The notes beneath the pieces are model-generated. The model did not search any database and was not told the DNA's origin. It saw only the letters and a program-made list of their open reading frames with translations. A stretch of DNA of 64,000 bases from Mesostigma viride. Its lineage: Eukaryota; Streptophyta; Mesostigmatophyceae; Mesostigmatales; Mesostigmataceae. The stretch is from NCBI GenBank assembly GCA_009746045.1, contig RPFO01000022.1, forward strand, positions 1 to 64,000, in the 5' to 3' direction. Shown piece after piece: positions 32,278 to 46,600 of this stretch (the first letter of the stretch is position 1; each line of letters begins with the position of its first letter). The translations under genes were made by a program, and so were the position numbers.

Positions 32278-34660
32278 CCATGCCACATACCCCACGCCCC
32301 AAGCCTCGTGCCCCATGTCCCCTGCCAGCCTGCCTGCCTACACATGCAAAGGAAACAAACATGGCCCCGCTGGCACAATGCAAAGCACCCCTGGTTGATC
32401 AGGTAGCAAGACCCCACGGTGCCCTTTTGCGCGATCGCAGGGCATGGCAGGGCATGTGCGTGTGTACCACCCCTACCTGCCTGCCCAACGCCCCACTCCC
32501 CATGCCCCAAGTCTCATGGCTCGTGCCCCAGGTCCCCTGCCCCCTCCCACCTGCCCACTGTGCCCCTGCTTGTGACTTGCCTCTGACCACATCACGTGCA
32601 GGTGGCTGAGGGCCTGCCCCATGCCCCAGTCCCCACGACCTGTGACTCATAGCTTCAGAAAGGCTCCCCCTGCCCCCTGCCGCCTGGACCCTGCCCCCCG
32701 CCCCCTCCCCCCTTCCCCCTGTCCCCATGCCCTCATCCCTGTGGTGCCCCCGCTGGCTGGCTTGCCAATAATCACATCTCGTGCATGTGGCTGCCTTGCT
32801 GGCTGGCTGGCTGGCTGGCTAGCTGCCTGACCCATGCCACACACCCCACGCCCCAAGCCTCGTGCCCCATTTCCCCAAGTTTCATGGCTCGTGCCCCAGG
32901 TCCCCTGCCCCGTCCCACCTGCCCACTGTGCCCTTGCTTGTGTCTTGCCTCTGACCACATCACGTGCAGGTGGCTGAGGGCCTACCCCATGCCCCAGTCC
33001 CCATCACCTGTGACTCATAGCTTCAGAAAGGCTCCCCCTGCCCCCTGCCGCCTGGACCCTGCCCCCCGCCCCCTCCCCCCTTCCCCCTGTCCCCATGCCC
33101 TCATCCCTGTGGTGCCCCCGCTGGCTGGCTTGCCAATAATCACATCTCGTGCATGTGGCTGCCTTGCTGGCTGGCTGGCTGGCTGGCTGGCTGCCTGACC
33201 CATGCCACATACCCCACGCCCCAAGCCTCTACCCCATGTCCCCTGCCAGCCTGCCTGTCTACACGTGCAAAGGAAACAAACATGGCCCCGCTGGCACAAT
33301 GCAAAGCACACCTGGTTGATCAGGTAGCGGGCACGCCTGCACAATGAGACATCAAAATTACACAGCCAGCAAAGCAAAATTCAGTGTGCAAGCGAATGGG
33401 GCCTACGTTTGACAGCAAGTATGATGAATCCATGTAGAAAAATATGGCACAACACATGGTTACCCACCTGCACGTACAGCCCAGTAAAAATTCACGTGCA
33501 GCAAACTGTCTACCCATGCGTGAATTTGGCTTCAGCCCAGTAAAAATCTGCACAACACAAATATTGCACAGCCATTAGAGCAAGTCTAACTTTGGATATG
33601 CTGGATGGAAGCAATATAGCACAGCATGACACACCCCTAGTTGCTCACCTTCACCCATATAGCCCAGTGAAATTTCACGTGCAAAGCAAGGCAGCTTATC
33701 ACACGCAAAACCACCATCAACGTCAGGAAGCACAGCAGTCAACGACTCCCAAAATTGGTGCATGAGAAATCATCCATGAGCAATCATGGGCTTTCCCTGC
33801 CCAGCCTGTTCCAGAAGAAAGCAACACGGATAACGTGGCAATGACATTCCCAAGGAGAATGAAGAGGACGCACCCCACGGATACGACAATGGAAGACAGA
33901 CTCTTGGTCCGGTATGTGCACGCTGCGACCAAGAAAATTCGTCTGGAAAAAAGGAAATTGCATAAGATTACGGTAAACGTAAATCACATTAGATAAAAGC
34001 AGATACATTGACCACATCTTTGACACAAATCGCCATCGCCAGCGTTCGTCCCGTGCCAAGCCATCCAGCGCTCAATCGCAACTGTCTATGGTGACACCAG
34101 ACATTCGTTTGCCCCATCCCACGTCTTCCATGAACAGCAAAACTGATTTTACAAGGCGTGAAATACGTAAAACTGAAAAATGACGACACTGAAACAAAAC
34201 AATCTGATGACGACGTTCAATTTCCAGGTCGCTGGCTATTATACAGCAAATGCCATAGCGACACGGACCTCTCCCACGCAGGTTGCACGGGGTTGACGCC
34301 CCGCCAGCTCAGAAAGTTTCGTACGTACTCTTCCAATACAAAATTTTGATGTATAAAAGCCATGAATTCGCATTCCCCATCCCAATTTCACATGCTACGT
34401 CGCCCGCCATCGCCAGCCAGCAACAACTATGGTTGCTTCCGCAGCACGTCGCTTCGTTTCATTAAATTTTTTTGCCCCGACCATGCCGCTTTTATTATTC
34501 ACGTTCACTTTACCCATTGCCACTGCCCAGCCTGGTGCGTTCGACGCGACGCTCGCCCCGCCCTGCATGCGAACTAAAATTTGGTACGGTTCGACCGGTC
34601 CAACTTTCCCCGTTCAACCTGAACACTTCAAGTAAGTATTTTTGTCAGGGTCATAGGCTG
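30746..34660 (+). repeat. Module B1, interspersed ~3.9-kb repeat
   Basis: Copies with high similarity lie at 53,396, 59,051 and 63,726. Order inside: a lead-in with ATTATATTTTAG repeats peculiar to this copy, a segment with GGATTCGTTCCAAATATT, a C-rich part holding three ~400-600-bp subrepeats each with a (GGCT)n tract, and a final 1.3 kb of AT-richer sequence (33,300-34,660). No coding sequence supported, though a plus-strand stretch (33,860-33,996) is similar in translation to one in region C. Confidence 0.85.
32200..32277 (+). repeat. (GGCT)n microsatellite in B1
   Basis: About 19 tetranucleotide repeats with one interruption (CTAACTGG). Shorter tracts of the same repeat lie at about 32,800-32,826 and 33,165-33,192 in sister subrepeats. 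Confidence 0.95.
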
Positions 34661-37600
34661 GGGGGGCCAGCGGGAGCCCAAAAATTTCGGTTCCGTACGG
34701 CCGTTTTGGGGGCTGAGCCCCCTGCTTTTCACAGTTTCGAGCCGTTTTTTGCAACGCTCCCCGTCTGAACACGTTCAGTTCAGTCATCTCGCCAAAATTG
34801 GCACGAAAATTGCGTGGGAAGTAGGCCGAACCGAAAATTTAACCGAAAAACCGTTCAGAATAGGGTTCGAACTAAATTTTCTGCATATTTCCCGTTCAGT
34901 CTGAACACTCGAAATTTCCCGTTCAGTCTGAACCCTTAGTATTTCTAGTATTTTGTTTGGAGAGAGATCCTTCGTGTATAAACTCTTCCTCCCAGCCGTA
35001 TATGCCCCCCGGCATTTCTCGCGCACTTTGCTGAATTCAGCTTCTGTTCAGAATAGGTAAGACTCGATCTTAGGAGGGTGTGACGGCGTTCAGACTAGCG
35101 GTTACGGGCCGTAACTCGCGGCTCCGCAGGATTTCAGGGATGGCCCTCGGGCGTGGGGGTGCGATCATGCCGTACGGTACGGCGCCCGCGGCGATGTCAG
35201 GATGTTCGGGTTTCTCCCTTGCGCAACACGATCGTAATATAGTAGTTGACAAGTTGGGGGCCCCTGCGGGGCCCAGACTTTTTGGCGCCTGAGCGGGCGA
35301 TTGGCGCGTACACCCGCGGGATGCGTCCTCGGGAACGCCGGCGCCACGCGGGGTGCGCAGTGCGAAGGGGCAGTGGCCGAGGGCGCCGAGGCGGGGGGGC
35401 CAGCGGGAGCCCAAAAATTTCGGTTCCGTACGGCCGTTTTTGGGGCTGAGCCCCCTGCTTTTCACAGTTTCTAGCCGTTTTTTGCCACGCTCCCCGTCTG
35501 AACACGTTCAGTTGTGTCATCCCGCTAAAATTGGCACGAAAATTGCGTGGGAAGTAGGCCGAACCGAAAATTTAACCGACAAACCGTTCAAAATAGGGTT
35601 CGAACTAAATTTTCCGCACACTTCTCGTTCAGTCTGAACAGTCGAAATTTCCCGTTCAGTCTGAACCCTTAGTATTTCTAGTATTTTGTTTGGAGAGAGA
35701 TCCTTCGTGTATAAACTCTTCCTCCCAGCCGTATATGCCCCCCGGCATTTCTTGCGCATTTTGCTGAATTCAGCTTCTGTTCAGAATAGGTAAGACTCGA
35801 TCTTAGGAGGGTGTGACGGCGTTCAGACTAGCGGTTACGGGCCGTTACTCGCGGCTCCGCAGGATTTCAGGATTTGCCCTCGTTCGTGGGGGTGCGATCA
35901 GGCCGTACGGTACGGCGCCCGCGGCGATGTCAGGATGTTCGGGTTTCTCCCTTGCGCAACACGATCGTAGTTAAGTAGTTGACAAGTTGGGGGCCCCTGC
36001 GGGGCCCAGACTTTTTGGCGCCTGAGCGGGCGATTGGCGCGTACACCCGCGGGATGCGTCCTCGGGAACGCCGGCGCCACGCGGGGTGCGCAGTGCGAAG
36101 GGGCAGTGGCCGAGGGCGCCGAGGCGGGGGGGCCAGCGGGAGCCCAAAAATTTCGGTTCCGTACGGCCGTTTTTGGGGCTGAGCCCCCTGCTTTTCACAG
36201 TTTCTAGCCGTTTTTTGCCACGCTCCCCGTCTGAACACGTTCAGTTGTGTCATCCCGCTAAAATTGGCACGAAAATTGCGTGGGAAGTAGGCCGAACCGA
36301 AAATTTAACCGACAAACCGTTCAAAATAGGGTTCGAACTAAATTTTCCGCACACTTCTCGTTCAGTCTGAACAGTCGAAATTTCCCGTTCAGTCTGAACC
36401 CTTAGTATTTCTAGTATTTTGTTTGGAGAGAGATCCTTCGTGTATAAACTCTTCCTCCCAGCCGTATATGCCCCCCGGCATTTCTTGCGCATTTTGCTGA
36501 ATTCAGCTTCTGTTCAGAATAGGTAAGACTCGATCTTAGGAGGGTGTGACGGCGTTCAGACTAGCGGTTACGGGCCGTTACTCGCGGCTCCGCAGGATTT
36601 CAGGATTTGCCCTCGTTCGTGGGGGTGCGATCAGGCCGTACGGTACGGCGCCCGCGGCGATGTCAGGATGTTCGGGTTTCTCCCTTGCGCAACACGATCG
36701 TAGTTAAGTAGTTGACAAGTTGGGGGCCCCTGCGGGGCCCAGACTTTTTGGCGCCTGAGCGGGCGATTGGCGCGTACACCCGCGGGATGCGTCCTCGGGA
36801 ACGCCGGCGCCACGCGGGGTGCGCAGTGCGAAGGGGCAGTGGCCGAGGGCGCCGAGGCGGGGGGGCCAGCGGGAGCCCAAAAATTTCGGTTCCGTACGGC
36901 CGTTTTTGGGGCTGAGCCCCCTGCTTTTCACAGTTTCTAGCCGTTTTTTGCCACGCTCCCCGTCTGAACACGTTCAGTTGTGTCATCCCGCTAAAATTGG
37001 CACGAAAATTGCGTGGGAAGTAGGCCGAACCGAAAATTTAACCGACAAACCGTTCAAAATAGGGTTCGAACTAAATTTTCCGCACACTTCTCGTTCAGTC
37101 TGAACAGTCGAAATTTCCCGTTCAGTCTGAACCCTTAGTATTTCTAGTATTTTGTTTGGAGAGAGATCCTTCGTGTATAAACTCTTCCTCCCAGCCGTAT
37201 ATGCCCCCCGGCATTTCTTGCGCATTTTGCTGAATTCAGCTTCTGTTCAGAATAGGTAAGACTCGATCTTAGGAGGGTGTGACGGCGTTCAGACTAGCGG
37301 TTACGGGCCGTTACTCGCGGCTCCGCAGGATTTCAGGATTTGCCCTCGTTCGTGGGGGTGCGATCAGGCCGTACGGTACGGCGCCCGCGGCGATGTCAGG
37401 ATGTTCGGGTTTCTCCCTTGCGCAACACGATCGTAGTTAAGTAGTTGACAAGTTGGGGGCCCCTGCGGGGCCCAGACTTTTTGGCGCCTGAGCGGGCGAT
37501 TGGCGCGTACACCCGCGGGATGCGTCCTCGGGAACGCCGGCGCCACGCGGGGTGCGCAGTGCGAAGGGGCAGTGGCCGAGGGCGCCGAGGCGGGGGGGCC

Positions 37601-40600
37601 AGCGGGAGCCCAAAAATTTCGGTTCCGTACGGCCGTTTTTGGGGCTGAGCCCCCTGCTTTTCACAGTTTCTAGCCGTTTTTTGCCACGCTCCCCGTCTGA
37701 ACACGTTCAGTTGTGTCATCCCGCTAAAATTGGCACGAAAATTGCGTGGGAAGTAGGCCGAACCGAAAATTTAACCGACAAACCGTTCAAAATAGGGTTC
37801 GAACTAAATTTTCCGCACACTTCTCGTTCAGTCTGAACAGTCGAAATTTCCCGTTCAGTCTGAACCCTTAGTATTTCTAGTATTTTGTTTGGAGAGAGAT
37901 CCTTCGTGTATAAACTCTTCCTCCCAGCCGTATATGCCCCCCGGCATTTCTTGCGCATTTTGCTGAATTCAGCTTCTGTTCAGAATAGGTAAGACTCGAT
38001 CTTAGGAGGGTGTGACGGCGTTCAGACTAGCGGTTACGGGCCGTTACTCGCGGCTCCGCAGGATTTCAGGATTTGCCCTCGTTCGTGGGGGTGCGATCAG
38101 GCCGTACGGTACGGCGCCCGCGGCGATGTCAGGATGTTCGGGTTTCTCCCTTGCGCAACACGATCGTAGTTAAGTAGTTGACAAGTTGGGGGCCCCTGCG
38201 GGGCCCAGACTTTTTGGCGCCTGAGCGGGCGATTGGCGCGTACACCCGCGGGATGCGTCCTCGGGAACGCCGGCGCCACGCGGGGTGCGCAGTGCGAAGG
38301 GGCAGTGGCCGAGGGCGCCGAGGCGGGGGGGCCAGCGGGAGCCCAAAAATTTCGGTTCCGTACGGCCGTTTTTGGGGCTGAGCCCCCTGCTTTTCACAGT
38401 TTCTAGCCGTTTTTTGCCACGCTCCCCGTCTGAACACGTTCAGTTGTGTCATCCCGCTAAAATTGGCACGAAAATTGCGTGGGAAGTAGGCCGAACCGAA
38501 AATTTAACCGACAAACCGTTCAAAATAGGGTTCGAACTAAATTTTCCGCACACTTCTCGTTCAGTCTGAACAGTCGAAATTTCCCGTTCAGTCTGAACCC
38601 TTAGTATTTCTAGTATTTTGTTTGGAGAGAGATCCTTCGTGTATAAACTCTTCCTCCCAGCCGTATATGCCCCCCGGCATTTCTTGCGCATTTTGCTGAA
38701 TTCAGCTTCTGTTCAGAATAGGTAAGACTCGATCTTAGGAGGGTGTGACGGCGTTCAGACTAGCGGTTACGGGCCGTTACTCGCGGCTCCGCAGGATTTC
38801 AGGATTTGCCCTCGTTCGTGGGGGTGCGATCAGGCCGTACGGTACGGCGCCCGCGGCGATGTCAGGATGTTCGGGTTTCTCCCTTGCGCAACACGATCGT
38901 AGTTAAGTAGTTGACAAGTTGGGGGCCCCTGCGGGGCCCAGACTTTTTGGCGCCTGAGCGGGCGATTGGCGCGTACACCCGCGGGATGCGTCCTCGGGAA
39001 CGCCGGCGCCACGCGGGGTGCGCAGTGCGAAGGGGCAGTGGCCGAGGGCGCCGAGGCGGGGGGGCCAGCGGGAGCCCAAAAATTTCGGTTCCGTACGGCC
39101 GTTTTTGGGGCTGAGCCCCCTGCTTTTCACAGTTTCTAGCCGTTTTTTGCCACGCTCCCCGTCTGAACACGTTCAGTTGTGTCATCCCGCTAAAATTGGC
39201 ACGAAAATTGCGTGGGAAGTAGGCCGAACCGAAAATTTAACCGACAAACCGTTCAAAATAGGGTTCGAACTAAATTTTCCGCACACTTCTCGTTCAGTCT
39301 GAACAGTCGAAATTTCCCGTTCAGTCTGAACCCTTAGTATTTCTAGTATTTTGTTTGGAGAGAGATCCTTCGTGTATAAACTCTTCCTCCCAGCCGTATA
39401 TGCCCCCCGGCATTTCTTGCGCATTTTGCTGAATTCAGCTTCTGTTCAGAATAGGTAAGACTCGATCTTAGGAGGGTGTGACGGCGTTCAGACTAGCGGT
39501 TACGGGCCGTTACTCGCGGCTCCGCAGGATTTCAGGATTTGCCCTCGTTCGTGGGGGTGCGATCAGGCCGTACGGTACGGCGCCCGCGGCGATGTCAGGA
39601 TGTTCGGGTTTCTCCCTTGCGCAACACGATCGTAGTTAAGTAGTTGACAAGTTGGGGGCCCCTGCGGGGCCCAGACTTTTTGGCGCCTGAGCGGGCGATT
39701 GGCGCGTACACCCGCGGGATGCGTCCTCGGGAACGCCGGCGCCACGCGGGGTGCGCAGTGCGAAGGGGCAGTGGCCGAGGGCGCCGAGGCGGGGGGGCCA
39801 GCGGGAGCCCAAAAATTTCGGTTCCGTACGGCCGTTTTTGGGGCTGAGCCCCCTGCTTTTCACAGTTTCTAGCCGTTTTTTGCCACGCTCCCCGTCTGAA
39901 CACGTTCAGTTGTGTCATCCCGCTAAAATTGGCACGAAAATTGCGTGGGAAGTAGGCCGAACCGAAAATTTAACCGACAAACCGTTCAAAATAGGGTTCG
40001 AACTAAATTTTCCGCACACTTCTCGTTCAGTCTGAACAGTCGAAATTTCCCGTTCAGTCTGAACCCTTAGTATTTCTAGTATTTTGTTTGGAGAGAGATC
40101 CTTCGTGTATAAACTCTTCCTCCCAGCCGTATATGCCCCCCGGCATTTCTTGCGCATTTTGCTGAATTCAGCTTCTGTTCAGAATAGGTAAGACTCGATC
40201 TTAGGAGGGTGTGACGGCGTTCAGACTAGCGGTTACGGGCCGTTACTCGCGGCTCCGCAGGATTTCAGGATTTGCCCTCGTTCGTGGGGGTGCGATCAGG
40301 CCGTACGGTACGGCGCCCGCGGCGATGTCAGGATGTTCGGGTTTCTCCCTTGCGCAACACGATCGTAGTTAAGTAGTTGACAAGTTGGGGGCCCCTGCGG
40401 GGCCCAGACTTTTTGGCGCCTGAGCGGGCGATTGGCGCGTACACCCGCGGGATGCGTCCTCGGGAACGCCGGCGCCACGCGGGGTGCGCAGTGCGAAGGG
40501 GCAGTGGCCGAGGGCGCCGAGGCGGGGGGGCCAGCGGGAGCCCAAAAATTTCGGTTCCGTACGGCCGTTTTTGGGGCTGAGCCCCCTGCTTTTCACAGTT

Positions 40601-43600
40601 TCTAGCCGTTTTTTGCCACGCTCCCCGTCTGAACACGTTCAGTTGTGTCATCCCGCTAAAATTGGCACGAAAATTGCGTGGGAAGTAGGCCGAACCGAAA
40701 ATTTAACCGACAAACCGTTCAAAATAGGGTTCGAACTAAATTTTCCGCACACTTCTCGTTCAGTCTGAACAGTCGAAATTTCCCGTTCAGTCTGAACCCT
40801 TAGTATTTCTAGTATTTTGTTTGGAGAGAGATCCTTCGTGTATAAACTCTTCCTCCCAGCCGTATATGCCCCCCGGCATTTCTTGCGCATTTTGCTGAAT
40901 TCAGCTTCTGTTCAGAATAGGTAAGACTCGATCTTAGGAGGGTGTGACGGCGTTCAGACTAGCGGTTACGGGCCGTTACTCGCGGCTCCGCAGGATTTCA
41001 GGATTTGCCCTCGTTCGTGGGGGTGCGATCAGGCCGTACGGTACGGCGCCCGCGGCGATGTCAGGATGTTCGGGTTTCTCCCTTGCGCAACACGATCGTA
41101 GTTAAGTAGTTGACAAGTTGGGGGCCCCTGCGGGGCCCAGACTTTTTGGCGCCTGAGCGGGCGATTGGCGCGTACACCCGCGGGATGCGTCCTCGGGAAC
41201 GCCGGCGCCACGCGGGGTGCGCAGTGCGAAGGGGCAGTGGCCGAGGGCGCCGAGGCGGGGGGGCCAGCGGGAGCCCAAAAATTTCGGTTCCGTACGGCCG
41301 TTTTTGGGGCTGAGCCCCCTGCTTTTCACAGTTTCTAGCCGTTTTTTGCCACGCTCCCCGTCTGAACACGTTCAGTTGTGTCATCCCGCTAAAATTGGCA
41401 CGAAAATTGCGTGGGAAGTAGGCCGAACCGAAAATTTAACCGACAAACCGTTCAAAATAGGGTTCGAACTAAATTTTCCGCACACTTCTCGTTCAGTCTG
41501 AACAGTCGAAATTTCCCGTTCAGTCTGAACCCTTAGTATTTCTAGTATTTTGTTTGGAGAGAGATCCTTCGTGTATAAACTCTTCCTCCCAGCCGTATAT
41601 GCCCCCCGGCATTTCTTGCGCATTTTGCTGAATTCAGCTTCTGTTCAGAATAGGTAAGACTCGATCTTAGGAGGGTGTGACGGCGTTCAGACTAGCGGTT
41701 ACGGGCCGTTACTCGCGGCTCCGCAGGATTTCAGGATTTGCCCTCGTTCGTGGGGGTGCGATCAGGCCGTACGGTACGGCGCCCGCGGCGATGTCAGGAT
41801 GTTCGGGTTTCTCCCTTGCGCAACACGATCGTAGTTAAGTAGTTGACAAGTTGGGGGCCCCTGCGGGGCCCAGACTTTTTGGCGCCTGAGCGGGCGATTG
41901 GCGCGTACACCCGCGGGATGCGTCCTCGGGAACGCCGGCGCCACGCGGGGTGCGCAGTGCGAAGGGGCAGTGGCCGAGGGCGCCGAGGCGGGGGGGCCAG
42001 CGGGAGCCCAAAAATTTCGGTTCCGTACGGCCGTTTTTGGGGCTGAGCCCCCTGCTTTTCACAGTTTCTAGCCGTTTTTTGCCACGCTCCCCGTCTGAAC
42101 ACGTTCAGTTGTGTCATCCCGCTAAAATTGGCACGAAAATTGCGTGGGAAGTAGGCCGAACCGAAAATTTAACCGACAAACCGTTCAAAATAGGGTTCGA
42201 ACTAAATTTTCCGCACACTTCTCGTTCAGTCTGAACAGTCGAAATTTCCCGTTCAGTCTGAACCCTTAGTATTTCTAGTATTTTGTTTGGAGAGAGATCC
42301 TTCGTGTATAAACTCTTCCTCCCAGCCGTATATGCCCCCCGGCATTTCTTGCGCATTTTGCTGAATTCAGCTTCTGTTCAGAATAGGTAAGACTCGATCT
42401 TAGGAGGGTGTGACGGCGTTCAGACTAGCGGTTACGGGCCGTTACTCGCGGCTCCGCAGGATTTCAGGATTTGCCCTCGTTCGTGGGGGTGCGATCAGGC
42501 CGTACGGTACGGCGCCCGCGGCGATGTCAGGATGTTCGGGTTTCTCCCTTGCGCAACACGATCGTAGTTAAGTAGTTGACAAGTTGGGGGCCCCTGCGGG
42601 GCCCAGACTTTTTGGCGCCTGAGCGGGCGATTGGCGCGTACACCCGCGGGATGCGTCCTCGGGAACGCCGGCGCCACGCGGGGTGCGCAGTGCGAAGGGG
42701 CAGTGGCCGAGGGCGCCGAGGCGGGGGGGCCAGCGGGAGCCCAAAAATTTCGGTTCCGTACGGCCGTTTTTGGGGCTGAGCCCCCTGCTTTTCACAGTTT
42801 CTAGCCGTTTTTTGCCACGCTCCCCGTCTGAACACGTTCAGTTGTGTCATCCCGCTAAAATTGGCACGAAAATTGCGTGGGAAGTAGGCCGAACCGAAAA
42901 TTTAACCGACAAACCGTTCAAAATAGGGTTCGAACTAAATTTTCCGCACACTTCTCGTTCAGTCTGAACAGTCGAAATTTCCCGTTCAGTCTGAACCCTT
43001 AGTATTTCTAGTATTTTGTTTGGAGAGAGATCCTTCGTGTATAAACTCTTCCTCCCAGCCGTATATGCCCCCCGGCATTTCTTGCGCATTTTGCTGAATT
43101 CAGCTTCTGTTCAGAATAGGTAAGACTCGATCTTAGGAGGGTGTGACGGCGTTCAGACTAGCGGTTACGGGCCGTTACTCGCGGCTCCGCAGGATTTCAG
43201 GATTTGCCCTCGTTCGTGGGGGTGCGATCAGGCCGTACGGTACGGCGCCCGCGGCGATGTCAGGATGTTCGGGTTTCTCCCTTGCGCAACACGATCGTAG
43301 TTAAGTAGTTGACAAGTTGGGGGCCCCTGCGGGGCCCAGACTTTTTGGCGCCTGAGCGGGCGATTGGCGCGTACACCCGCGGGATGCGTCCTCGGGAACG
43401 CCGGCGCCACGCGGGGTGCGCAGTGCGAAGGGGCAGTGGCCGAGGGCGCCGAGGCGGGGGGGCCAGCGGGAGCCCAAAAATTTCGGTTCCGTACGGCCGT
43501 TTTTGGGGCTGAGCCCCCTGCTTTTCACAGTTTCTAGCCGTTTTTTGCCACGCTCCCCGTCTGAACACGTTCAGTTGTGTCATCCCGCTAAAATTGGCAC

Positions 43601-46600
43601 GAAAATTGCGTGGGAAGTAGGCCGAACCGAAAATTTAACCGACAAACCGTTCAAAATAGGGTTCGAACTAAATTTTCCGCACACTTCTCGTTCAGTCTGA
43701 ACAGTCGAAATTTCCCGTTCAGTCTGAACCCTTAGTATTTCTAGTATTTTGTTTGGAGAGAGATCCTTCGTGTATAAACTCTTCCTCCCAGCCGTATATG
43801 CCCCCCGGCATTTCTTGCGCATTTTGCTGAATTCAGCTTCTGTTCAGAATAGGTAAGACTCGATCTTAGGAGGGTGTGACGGCGTTCAGACTAGCGGTTA
43901 CGGGCCGTTACTCGCGGCTCCGCAGGATTTCAGGATTTGCCCTCGTTCGTGGGGGTGCGATCAGGCCGTACGGTACGGCGCCCGCGGCGATGTCAGGATG
44001 TTCGGGTTTCTCCCTTGCGCAACACGATCGTAGTTAAGTAGTTGACAAGTTGGGGGCCCCTGCGGGGCCCAGACTTTTTGGCGCCTGAGCGGGCGATTGG
44101 CGCGTACACCCGCGGGATGCGTCCTCGGGAACGCCGGCGCCACGCGGGGTGCGCAGTGCGAAGGGGCAGTGGCCGAGGGCGCCGAGGCGGGGGGGCCAGC
44201 GGGAGCCCAAAAATTTCGGTTCCGTACGGCCGTTTTTGGGGCTGAGCCCCCTGCTTTTCACAGTTTCTAGCCGTTTTTTGCCACGCTCCCCGTCTGAACA
44301 CGTTCAGTTGTGTCATCCCGCTAAAATTGGCACGAAAATTGCGTGGGAAGTAGGCCGAACCGAAAATTTAACCGACAAACCGTTCAAAATAGGGTTCGAA
44401 CTAAATTTTCCGCACACTTCTCGTTCAGTCTGAACAGTCGAAATTTCCCGTTCAGTCTGAACCCTTAGTATTTCTAGTATTTTGTTTGGAGAGAGATCCT
44501 TCGTGTATAAACTCTTCCTCCCAGCCGTATATGCCCCCCGGCATTTCTTGCGCATTTTGCTGAATTCAGCTTCTGTTCAGAATAGGTAAGACTCGATCTT
44601 AGGAGGGTGTGACGGCGTTCAGACTAGCGGTTACGGGCCGTTACTCGCGGCTCCGCAGGATTTCAGGATTTGCCCTCGTTCGTGGGGGTGCGATCAGGCC
44701 GTACGGTACGGCGCCCGCGGCGATGTCAGGATGTTCGGGTTTCTCCCTTGCGCAACACGATCGTAGTTAAGTAGTTGACAAGTTGGGGGCCCCTGCGGGG
44801 CCCAGACTTTTTGGCGCCTGAGCGGGCGATTGGCGCGTACACCCGCGGGATGCGTCCTCGGGAACGCCGGCGCCACGCGGGGTGCGCAGTGCGAAGGGGC
44901 AGTGGCCGAGGGCGCCGAGGCGGGGGGGCCAGCGGGAGCCCAAAAATTTCGGTTCCGTACGGCCGTTTTTGGGGCTGAGCCCCCTGCTTTTCACAGTTTC
45001 TAGCCGTTTTTTGCCACGCTCCCCGTCTGAACACGTTCAGTTGTGTCATCCCGCTAAAATTGGCACGAAAATTGCGTGGGAAGTAGGCCGAACCGAAAAT
45101 TTAACCGACAAACCGTTCAAAATAGGGTTCGAACTAAATTTTCCGCACACTTCTCGTTCAGTCTGAACAGTCGAAATTTCCCGTTCAGTCTGAACCCTTA
45201 GTATTTCTAGTATTTTGTTTGGAGAGAGATCCTTCGTGTATAAACTCTTCCTCCCAGCCGTATATGCCCCCGGCATTTCTTGCGCATTTTGCTGAATTCA
45301 GCTTCTGTTCAGAATAGGTAAGACTCGATCTTAGGAGGGTGTGACGGCGTTCAGACTAGCGGTTACGGGCCGTTACTCGCGGCTCCGCAGGATTTCAGGA
45401 TTTGCCCTCGTTCGTGGGGGTGCGATCAGGCCGTACGGTACGGCGCCCGCGGCGATGTCAGGATGTTCGGGTTTCTCCCTTGCGCAACACGATCGTAGTT
45501 AAGTAGTTGACAAGTTGGGGGCCCCTTCGGGGCCCAGACTTTTTGGCGCCTGAGCGGGCGATTGGCGCGTACACCCGCGGGGTGCGTCCTCGGGAACGCC
45601 GGCGCCACGCGGGGTGCGCAGTGCGAAGGGGCAGTGGCCGAGGGCGCCGAGGCGGGGGGGCCAGCGGGAGCCCAAAAATTTCGGTTCGTACGGCCGTTTT
45701 TTAGGCGGAGCCCCTGCTTTTCACAGTTTCGAGCCGTTTTTTTCCCACGCTCCCGTCTGAACACGTTCAGGTCAGTAATCTCGCTAAAATTGGCACGAAA
45801 TGCGTGGGAAGTAGGCCGAACCGAAAATTGAACCAAAAACCCGTTCAGAAAAGTGTTCGAACTCAATTTTCGTTCAGTCTGAACACTCAAAATTTCCCGT
45901 TCAGTCTGAACCTTAGTAAATGTAGTAGGATGTTTGGAGAGAGATCCTTCCCGTAGTAACAAGTTAATCAGCCGTATATGCCCCCGGCATTTCTCGCGCA
46001 TTTTGCTGAATTCAGTTTCTGTTCAGAACACATCAGACTCGATCTTACGAGGGTGTGACGGCGTTCAGGCCGGCGGTTACGGGACGTAACTCGCGGCTCC
46101 GCAGGATTTCAGGATGGCCCTCGATCGTGGGGGTGCGATCAGGCCGTACGGTACGGCGCCCGCGGCGGTGTCAGGATGTTCGGGGTTCTCCCTTGCGCAA
46201 CACGATCGTAGTTAAGTAGTTGACAAGTTGGGGGCCCCTTCGGGGCCCAGACTTTTTGGCGCCTGAGCGGGCGATTGGCGCGTACACCCGCGGGTGCGTC
46301 CTCGGGAACGCCGGCGCCACGCGGGGCGCGCAGTGCGAAGGGGCAGTGGCCGAGGGCGCCGAGGCGGGGGGGCCAGCGGGAGCCCAAAAATTTCGGTTTC
46401 GTACGGCCGTTTTTTAAGCGGAGCCCCCTGCTTTCACAGTTTCGAGCCGTTTTTTTTCCATGCTCCCCGTCTGAACACGTTCAGGTCAGTCATCTCGCAA
46501 AAATTGGCACTGAAATTGCGTGGGAAGTAGGCCGAACCGAAAATCTAACCCGCAAACCGTTCAAACTAGGGTTCGAACTAAATTTTCTGCACATTTCCCG

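Noticed and set aside
35230-44520. TATA-like GTATAAACTC in every A unit as a promoter
   Set aside because: Only a short AT motif in a repeat; no start site, transcript or downstream gene supports it.
29184-45166. A 94-codon plus-strand frame and 60-107-codon minus-strand frames repeated more than a dozen times
   Set aside because: Copies of the 733-bp unit are identical, so conservation of the frames is no evidence of coding; edge units with diverged sequence break them.
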